A stretch of DNA of 20,949 bases from Alistipes sp. (GTDB lineage Bacteria > Bacteroidota > Bacteroidia > Bacteroidales > Rikenellaceae): positions 1 to 20,949 of the forward strand of contig JAFOEH010000122.1 in assembly GCA_017380275.1 (NCBI GenBank), in the 5' to 3' direction. The notes beneath the pieces were generated by a model. That model saw only the letters and a program-made list of their open reading frames with translations, made no database searches and was not told the DNA's origin. The position numbers were made by a program, and so were the translations under genes. Below, in pieces: positions 16,209 to 20,949 of this stretch (positions within the stretch are counted from its first letter, which is position 1; each line of letters begins with the position of its first letter).

Positions 16209-18320
16209 ATGGAGAATAAGATACATCTTTTACCCGAAATCGTGGCCAATCAGATTGCGGCCGGCGAGGTGGTGGATAATCCTGCATCGGCCATAAAGGA
16301 GATGATGGAGAATTCGATCGATGCCGGAGCGACCTCTTTGACCGTGAATTTCCGTAATGCGGGGTTGGAGCTCATACAGATTATTGATAACGGTTGCGGT
16401 ATGTCGCCACTCGATGCGCGTATGGCCTTCGATCGCCACGCCACGAGTAAGATACGCAACTTTGACGATGTATATCGTCTACAGACCTTCGGCTTTCGCG
16501 GCGAGGCGCTGGCCTCGATTGCGGCAGTGGCGCAGGTTGAGTTGCGCACGCGCCGATCGGAGGATGAGGTGGGTACGGAGACCATAGTAAATGGCGGAGA
16601 GTTCATCTCGCAGCGCCCGACGATGTGCCCCGTAGGTTCGCAGTTTATGGTGCGCAACCTCTTCTATACGGCCCCTGCACGACGTAAATTCAACAGCGAC
16701 CGCTCGAAGATGGTGACCGAGATAAAGAAGGTATTCCGTCAGGTGGCGCTGTGCAATCCGGCGGTGAGGTGCGAGCTGATGTCGAACGATATGCCTATCA
16801 TAACGCTTGAGGCGGGATCGCTGCAGGAGCGAATCATAGGTATCGTGGGACGCCATATCAAGACCAATTTGCTGGAGGTGGATGTCGATACCACGATTGT
16901 GAAGGTGCAGGGTTATGTGGGACGACCTGCGGCCGCCAAGCAGAAGAATGCCGAGCAGTATCTATTCGTCAACGGGCGATATTTCCGTTCGCCGCAGATA
17001 TATCGCTCGATAATGAAGGCATATGAGAAACTGATCCCGGAGAAGGACTCGCCATCGTACTTCCTATACCTTACGGTCGAGCCTGAGAGGGTGGATGTGA
17101 ACGTCTCGCCACACAAGACTGAGGTGCGTTTTGCCGATGCGGAGGAGGTGTGTCAGATAATCTTGGCGGCGGTGCGTAGCACACTCGCCAAAAGTGGAAA
17201 TGTCTCGATGATGGATTTCGAGAATAGTGTGGCGATAGATATTCCCGTGCTTGGAGATCCTGCAAATCAGGTGTACAGCGAGCCGCGAAGCACTATGGTT
17301 GAGGGGTATAACCCGTTTAGCGACAATTATATAGATGCGTCGGCGTCGCAGAAGGATATAGAGGCTGCGTTTGATGATCCGATGCAGCTGTTGGGAGTGA
17401 AGTTGCCGAGTGCGAAAAAGAGCCCTGCGAAGCGAGCGTCAGCACCGAGTGAGGCGGTGGATCGTCTGCGCGATGTGGCGTGGTCGGATATGGCTTCGAT
17501 GGGAGATTTTGCGCTCAGAGAGATTCCTTCGGCAGGACTTGCGCAGATTGAGGTAGAGGATTTTATGCCGAAACCAGTGACGCAGGAGTTTATTCCGAAA
17601 CCAGTGACGCAGGCAGAGCCGGTGGAGGAGTATCGAGAGATTACATCATCGGCATTTGAGGCGATAGATATGTCGGCGTTCGGTACGATGGAGGGCGAGA
17701 GCTCGTTGGAGTTTATCCCTTCGGCTGTGCAGCAGACAATCGTGCAGATGGAGCAGATGGAATTCTCGGCTGTGATGCCACTTAAAGGTGGATATGCCAT
17801 AGCGATGGCGGCAGGACGCACGATGATTGTCGATCTGCGTAGAGCAAAGGAGCGACTTTTGTATGATGAGTATATGTCGATGCTTGGCGTGGGTGCAGCT
17901 CCGTCGCAACAGCTATTGTTCCCCGAACGATTGGTACTTTCGGTGGAGGATTATGCGCTGCTCAGAGAACACGAGGTGGAGTTTGCGGCGTTGGGTTTCG
18001 ATATTCGTCTAATGGAGGATTGCGAGGTGGAGCTGTGTGGCATCCCCTCGAGCATTGTGGGCGAGAGTGCGGATACGCTGCTCTACGATCTGTTGCGCGA
18101 GGTGGAGACGAGTGGTGATGCGCGGGAACGTATGCGCGAGGATATGGCCCGAATGATGGCTGTCAGGGCTTCACGTCAAATCACGCGACAGTTGTCGGTG
18201 AAGGAGGCAGAGGAGTTGCTGGGACGTTTATGTGCCGCGGAGAACTACTCCTTCTCGCCATCGGGAAAGGCCATTATGGCAGAGCTTACGACCGAGGAAC
18301 TTAAAGCAAAATTGAATTAA
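16209..18320 (+). CDS. mutL: DNA mismatch repair protein MutL
   Basis: MutL links mismatch recognition by MutS to strand removal. This 703-residue protein has an intact N-terminal GHKL ATPase: QIAAGEVV (15-22), catalytic Glu31 and Asn35 in KEMMENSIDAGA, DNGCGM (60-65) and GFRGEAL (95-101). The transducer domain follows, with the KTEVRF segment at about 304-309. A long, low-conservation linker (about 340-515) holds a two-copy 9-residue repeat. The C-terminal domain resembles MutL dimerisation domains. Where nicking MutL proteins carry DQHAxxExxxxE, it reads DLRRAKERLLYDE (542-554), and SPSGKA (683-688) stands where CPHGRP is usual. The nuclease function may be lost or altered. The gene is 27 bp after the small membrane protein gene. 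Family call is very strong; nuclease status is inferred. Confidence 0.95.
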   Translation: MENKIHLLPEIVANQIAAGEVVDNPASAIKEMMENSIDAGATSLTVNFRNAGLELIQIIDNGCGMSPLDARMAFDRHATSKIRNFDDVYRLQTFGFRGEALASIAAVAQVELRTRRSEDEVGTETIVNGGEFISQRPTMCPVGSQFMVRNLFYTAPARRKFNSDRSKMVTEIKKVFRQVALCNPAVRCELMSNDMPIITLEAGSLQERIIGIVGRHIKTNLLEVDVDTTIVKVQGYVGRPAAAKQKNAEQYLFVNGRYFRSPQIYRSIMKAYEKLIPEKDSPSYFLYLTVEPERVDVNVSPHKTEVRFADAEEVCQIILAAVRSTLAKSGNVSMMDFENSVAIDIPVLGDPANQVYSEPRSTMVEGYNPFSDNYIDASASQKDIEAAFDDPMQLLGVKLPSAKKSPAKRASAPSEAVDRLRDVAWSDMASMGDFALREIPSAGLAQIEVEDFMPKPVTQEFIPKPVTQAEPVEEYREITSSAFEAIDMSAFGTMEGESSLEFIPSAVQQTIVQMEQMEFSAVMPLKGGYAIAMAAGRTMIVDLRRAKERLLYDEYMSMLGVGAAPSQQLLFPERLVLSVEDYALLREHEVEFAALGFDIRLMEDCEVELCGIPSSIVGESADTLLYDLLREVETSGDARERMREDMARMMAVRASRQITRQLSVKEAEELLGRLCAAENYSFSPSGKAIMAELTTEELKAKLN
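17559..17612 (+). repeat. Two-copy 27-bp tandem repeat inside mutL
   Basis: The copies are 17559-17585 and 17586-17612. The last 18 bases of each, CCGAAACCAGTGACGCAG, are identical, and the first nine differ at a few positions. They encode DFMPKPVTQ and EFIPKPVTQ in the MutL linker. The length keeps the frame. A recent slippage duplication is likely, in a part of the protein that tolerates length change. Confidence 0.85.
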
Positions 18321-18397
18321 CAAAGGGCGCCGGAGGCAAGCGAGGAGGCGGTGGGGCATCAAATCCCTATGCAGCGTGGCGCAGAAAAACGAGAAAT
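18321..18397. other. 77-bp mutL-rhomboid spacer, G/A-rich, open in the rhomboid frame
   Basis: This is the longest gap between genes in the plus-strand run. It has no TAnnTTTG box and no clear hairpin terminator. It is open in the frame of the rhomboid gene back to a TAA at 18302-18304 and would read GAGGKRGGGGASNPYAAWRR just before the annotated ATG. No ATG, GTG or TTG is available in that frame; only an ATT at 18311 could serve. It could be a lost or cryptic N-terminal extension, or chance. Confidence 0.35.
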
Positions 18398-19054
18398 ATG
18401 TACGCATACAGACAGAATATCACCCCGCCGGTGGTAAAAAATCTTATCATAGCTAACTGCGTGGCGCTGTTGGCAACAACGCTCCTGCCCATTGGTGAGG
18501 AACTACTGATGCGCTTTGCGCTGTTTAATGTGGAGAGCCCGCTGTTCCATAGCTATCAGCTCTTTACATATATGTTCCTGCACGGCGGTGTGTCGCATCT
18601 GTTCTTCAATATGTTCGCGCTGTGGATGTTTGGCCGACAGCTGGAGTATGAGCTTGGATCGCAGCGATTCTTCACCTATTATATGGTTTGTGGCGTGGGC
18701 GCAGCTCTGCTGCAGATGGGTGTGGGATATGCCGAGTATCAGCACGCTATAGCGGCTGGTGGCTTGCAGGCGGCAATGCAGTACCTCTACACCCCGACGG
18801 TGGGTGCTTCGGGTGCGGTGTTCGGATTGTTGCTGGCTTTTGGCGTGTTGCATCCCAACAATATCATAATGCTGATCTTTCCGCCCATTGCGCTGAAGGC
18901 GAAGTGGTTTGTGCTGATTTATGGTTTGCTGGAGCTATTCTTCGGCCTGTCGGGTTATCAGTCGGGTGTGGCACACTTTGCACATCTGGGTGGTATGCTG
19001 TGGGGACTGGGTCTGCTCCTATGGTGGCGCAAGCAGCGCAAGATATTCTTCTAA
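18398..19054 (+). CDS. Rhomboid family intramembrane serine protease
   Basis: This is a 218-residue polytopic membrane protein with about six hydrophobic segments. Rhomboids cut transmembrane helices of other proteins within the inner membrane. The expected motifs are present. HLFFNMFALWMFG (67-79) holds the conserved His and Asn of HxxxN. GASGAVFG (136-143) holds the nucleophile Ser138. AHFAHLGGM (192-200) supplies the catalytic His196. The ATG start fits the family's usual short N-terminus before the first helix (ITPPVVKNLIIANCVALL). It follows mutL after 77 bp, and 21 bp separate it from the next gene. Substrates are not known. Likely an active protease. Confidence 0.92.
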   Translation: MYAYRQNITPPVVKNLIIANCVALLATTLLPIGEELLMRFALFNVESPLFHSYQLFTYMFLHGGVSHLFFNMFALWMFGRQLEYELGSQRFFTYYMVCGVGAALLQMGVGYAEYQHAIAAGGLQAAMQYLYTPTVGASGAVFGLLLAFGVLHPNNIIMLIFPPIALKAKWFVLIYGLLELFFGLSGYQSGVAHFAHLGGMLWGLGLLLWWRKQRKIFF

Positions 19055-19075
19055 AACTGGTTGCTTGGGGGCGCT

Positions 19076-20371
19076 ATGGCAGACTACTACGGAAAAACAT
19101 ACTCCTCGTCGCGTCGTACACGACGCAAGCGTTCGGCGGTCGGGAATCTGATCGACGTGGTGATGGGTGCGGTGACATTAGGCATTGTGACGCTCTTCAT
19201 CCTTACGCTCATCGTGCCGCGACTGGATCCGCGCGAGTATAACGAGCTCTCGACTCTGGGAGTGGTAGCTCCGTTTGTATATATTGCGCAGACGTTGCTG
19301 ACGCTATACTGGTTTCTGCGCTGGCGACTATGGATAGCTGTGCCGATGATGCTGGTGGCACTCAGCGGAGTGTTTCAGCTCTCGCTATTTTACAAGGTTG
19401 AGCTGCGAAGAGTATATACCGAACCTAACCTCAGAAAACAATACGACCGCAGCGCGATGAAGGTGCTGACGTACAACGTGCGCAGCTTCATCGACGACGA
19501 TGGCGAGCGATGCATCGACTCGGTGGCGAAGGTGATAAAGGCGCTCAATCCCGATATTCTCTGCTTGCAGGAGATGGGCTTCAGTGATATTGCCGACTCG
19601 TTGTTTGCGCCAATGTACTCGATGCCGAGATCACTCTCGAGAGTGAATCTGAGCCCCGCGATCTACAGCCGTTACCCGATAGTGAGGGCCGGCAGGGTGG
19701 ATACGTTGATAAACTTTGTGTGGGCCGATGTGGTGATTAAGAATAAGCTCAAGGACGACACGATAAGAATATTCAATTCGCATCTCCATACGACGGCAAT
19801 TCGTCGCGACGAGAGTCTATTTATCGAGAATCACGACTATTTCGATGACGATAGCCTTTCGCGCGTGCGCAATATGATTAATCGTCTGGCCGAGAATAAC
19901 AAAGTACGAGCCGAGCAGGCAGATACGCTCAAGACGATGATTGAGCAGTCGCCGTACCCGACTATCGTGTGCGGAGATTTTAACGATACGCCCGTTTCGT
20001 ACACCTATCGCCGTGTGGCACGGGGACTCAGTGATGCGTTCCGTGAGGTGGGACGCGGCTACTCGAATACGTATCGCGGATTCTTCGATATGCTTAGAAT
20101 TGATTATGTCTTTGCAACCGAGGAGTTTGAGCCGTTGTCGTACGAGGTTGTCGATTCGTGGACGTTGGAGCAGGCGGTAAAGGGCCGAGGTGAGAATGCT
20201 GATACGGTGCTGGTGCGTAGGTACGGTAACCGCCTGGAGGCACCATCAAAGGAGCAACTTCGCGAGGCGATGGAGCTACGGCAGGGCGTTGAGGAGGTGG
20301 AGCAAGGTGTGAAGTACTCGGATCACTATCCCGTATTTGTGAGGTTGAAATTTAATCGTAAAACCAATTAA
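19076..20371 (+). CDS. Membrane-anchored endonuclease/exonuclease/phosphatase-fold protein
   Basis: I chose the ATG at 19076 (MADYYGKTYSSSRRTRR, 431 residues) over a TTG five codons upstream at 19061. After a very basic N-terminus come three hydrophobic segments (about 25-48, 61-82 and 84-103). The EEP (DNase I-like) catalytic domain occupies about 128-431. It shows TYNVRS with Asn134, LQEM with Glu166, NSHLHTT, GDFND with Asp301 and Asn303, and YSDHYPV with Asp416 and His417, so all metal and catalytic residues are there. The family includes nucleases, sphingomyelinases and phosphoinositide phosphatases. By the positive-inside rule, the basic N-terminus is cytoplasmic and three helices would put the catalytic domain in the periplasm. 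A lipid or other phosphodiester substrate is thus more likely than chromosomal DNA. This is inference. Confidence 0.88.
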   Translation: MADYYGKTYSSSRRTRRKRSAVGNLIDVVMGAVTLGIVTLFILTLIVPRLDPREYNELSTLGVVAPFVYIAQTLLTLYWFLRWRLWIAVPMMLVALSGVFQLSLFYKVELRRVYTEPNLRKQYDRSAMKVLTYNVRSFIDDDGERCIDSVAKVIKALNPDILCLQEMGFSDIADSLFAPMYSMPRSLSRVNLSPAIYSRYPIVRAGRVDTLINFVWADVVIKNKLKDDTIRIFNSHLHTTAIRRDESLFIENHDYFDDDSLSRVRNMINRLAENNKVRAEQADTLKTMIEQSPYPTIVCGDFNDTPVSYTYRRVARGLSDAFREVGRGYSNTYRGFFDMLRIDYVFATEEFEPLSYEVVDSWTLEQAVKGRGENADTVLVRRYGNRLEAPSKEQLREAMELRQGVEEVEQGVKYSDHYPVFVRLKFNRKTN

Positions 20372-20382
20372 CCCAAATAGTT

Positions 20383-20832
20383 ATGATTCTCGATTCACTT
20401 AAAAACAAAGCGCAGTACGCGGCGCTTCATCCGCGTTTTCAGGCGGTGTTCGATTTTATCGATAACAACGATGTGGCATCGCTGCCTTGTGGCCGTCACG
20501 ATATCGATGGCGACAATATCTTCGTAATGGTGCAGGAGCTGGATCTGCGCGAGGTTAGCGCTGCTCGTCTGGAGTTGCACCGCAAGTATATCGATATTCA
20601 GTTGTTGCTCAGTGGCCCTAACGAGATCTTCGGCTGGAGCGAGAAGAAGGATTGCCTCACGGCGGAGACTGAGTTTGACGAGCAGAAGGATATTCAGCTC
20701 TTCACGGATATTCCGCAGTGCTTCTACTCGGTTGGCGAGGGACAGTTCTCGATCCTCTTCCCCGAGGATGGTCACGCCCCGATGCTGGGCGAAGGCCACG
20801 TTAAGAAGTGTATCTTCAAGGTGGCTTTGTAG
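20383..20832 (+). CDS. YhcH/YjgK/YiaL family protein
   Basis: This 149-residue cytoplasmic protein belongs to the DUF386 cupin-like beta-sandwich family. Characteristic features are LELHRKYIDIQ (63-73, with Glu64, His66, Asp71 and Gln73 as likely metal ligands), the GWSE segment (84-87) and FPEDGHAP (126-133, with His131). Family members occur in sialic acid and other sugar operons and have been suggested to be sugar epimerases or anomerases, but the activity is not settled. No sugar genes are nearby, so the neighbourhood does not help. It starts 11 bp after the EEP gene and is the last gene before a strong hairpin, so it probably ends the operon. Confidence 0.9.
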   Translation: MILDSLKNKAQYAALHPRFQAVFDFIDNNDVASLPCGRHDIDGDNIFVMVQELDLREVSAARLELHRKYIDIQLLLSGPNEIFGWSEKKDCLTAETEFDEQKDIQLFTDIPQCFYSVGEGQFSILFPEDGHAPMLGEGHVKKCIFKVAL

Positions 20833-20845
20833 CAGGTGGCTTTGT
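20820..20845 (+). repeat. 11-bp direct repeat over the stop codon of the last gene
   Basis: GGTGGCTTTGT occurs at 20820-20830 and again at 20835-20845, a period of 15 bp. The first copy encodes the final V-A-L and runs into the TAG stop. The second copy lies just outside the gene, in frame. It looks like a small tandem duplication of the gene end. Confidence 0.7.
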
Positions 20846-20873
20846 CGCCGCGGCTTAGGTGCAAAGGCTTTAA

Positions 20874-20910
20874 CGAACGAGGGTGCCCAAACATTGGGCA
20901 CCCTCGTTCG
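20874..20910 (+). terminator. Strong intrinsic terminator-like hairpin
   Basis: A perfect 17-bp stem (20874-20890 with 20894-20910) encloses a 3-base ACA loop. The stem core is GGGTGCCCAA/TTGGGCACCC. A broken T-rich tract (CGTTTAACTTTT) follows. It lies 42 bp after the stop of the YhcH-family gene and would end the twelve-gene plus-strand run. The remaining 39 bases to the window edge show no gene. Confidence 0.88.
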
Positions 20911-20949
20911 CGTTTAACTTTTAAGATTCAATTTAGTAGTGTAGTTGGA

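Noticed and set aside
18321..18397. mutL-rhomboid spacer considered as a terminator or riboswitch
   Set aside because: No stable stem with T-tract and no recognisable aptamer pattern by eye; listed only as a spacer.
19061..19075. TTG start giving a five-residue longer EEP protein (MLGGA)
   Set aside because: The ATG at 19076 starts a natural basic N-terminus; the TTG lies only 6 bases after the rhomboid stop and adds nothing conserved.
18688..19242. 184-codon plus-strand frame spanning the end of the rhomboid gene and the start of the EEP gene
   Set aside because: It overlaps two well-supported genes in another frame, and its Gly/Trp/Cys-rich sequence has no family resemblance.

Overview
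The window looks like a chromosomal housekeeping region of a Bacteroidota (Bacteroidales) species with moderately high GC. An Alistipes/Rikenellaceae-like organism is my guess and is not proven. The evidence is a fused MurF-alanine racemase, a large LptD-type protein divergent from a SPOR-tailed amidase and an MCE protein, GSCFA and DUF4886 proteins, Bacteroidota-style TAnnTTTG promoter boxes, and gene starts mostly without Shine-Dalgarno sequences. I see no mobile element, tRNA, rRNA, CRISPR array or phage gene.

Minus strand, positions 1-5945: an apparent four-gene operon read right to left with gaps of 11-24 bp. It contains lptD (LPS export to the outer membrane), a secreted DUF4886/SGNH hydrolase, the ABC-F ATPase uup, and a GSCFA-domain protein cut by the left edge.

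Positions 5946-6054: a 109-bp divergent intergenic region. It carries two candidate -7 boxes arranged so that the two transcripts would overlap at their 5' ends, plus two inverted repeats. No ATG start is available for lptD, so a TTG start is inferred.

Plus strand, 6055-20832: twelve co-directional genes with small gaps or a one-base overlap. They are a cell-wall amidase, an MCE/MlaD lipid-transport protein, mutS2, the murF-alr fusion, an RsmI-like methyltransferase, grpE, dnaJ, a conserved small membrane protein, mutL, a rhomboid protease, a membrane-anchored endonuclease/exonuclease/phosphatase-fold protein and a YhcH-family protein. A perfect 17-bp hairpin at 20874-20910 ends the run. There may be an internal promoter before grpE.

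The genes group by theme. Envelope building covers LptD, the amidase, MlaD, MurF-Alr and perhaps the SGNH/GSCFA proteins. DNA maintenance covers MutS2 and MutL. Protein and ribosome quality covers GrpE, DnaJ, Uup, MutS2-Smr and the methyltransferase. I found no obviously new system. The points most worth a second look are the overlapping divergent promoter region, a MutL whose C-terminal endonuclease motifs appear degraded, an LptD with exactly two cysteines, an EEP protein predicted to face the periplasm, and a conserved uncharacterised membrane protein beside mutL.
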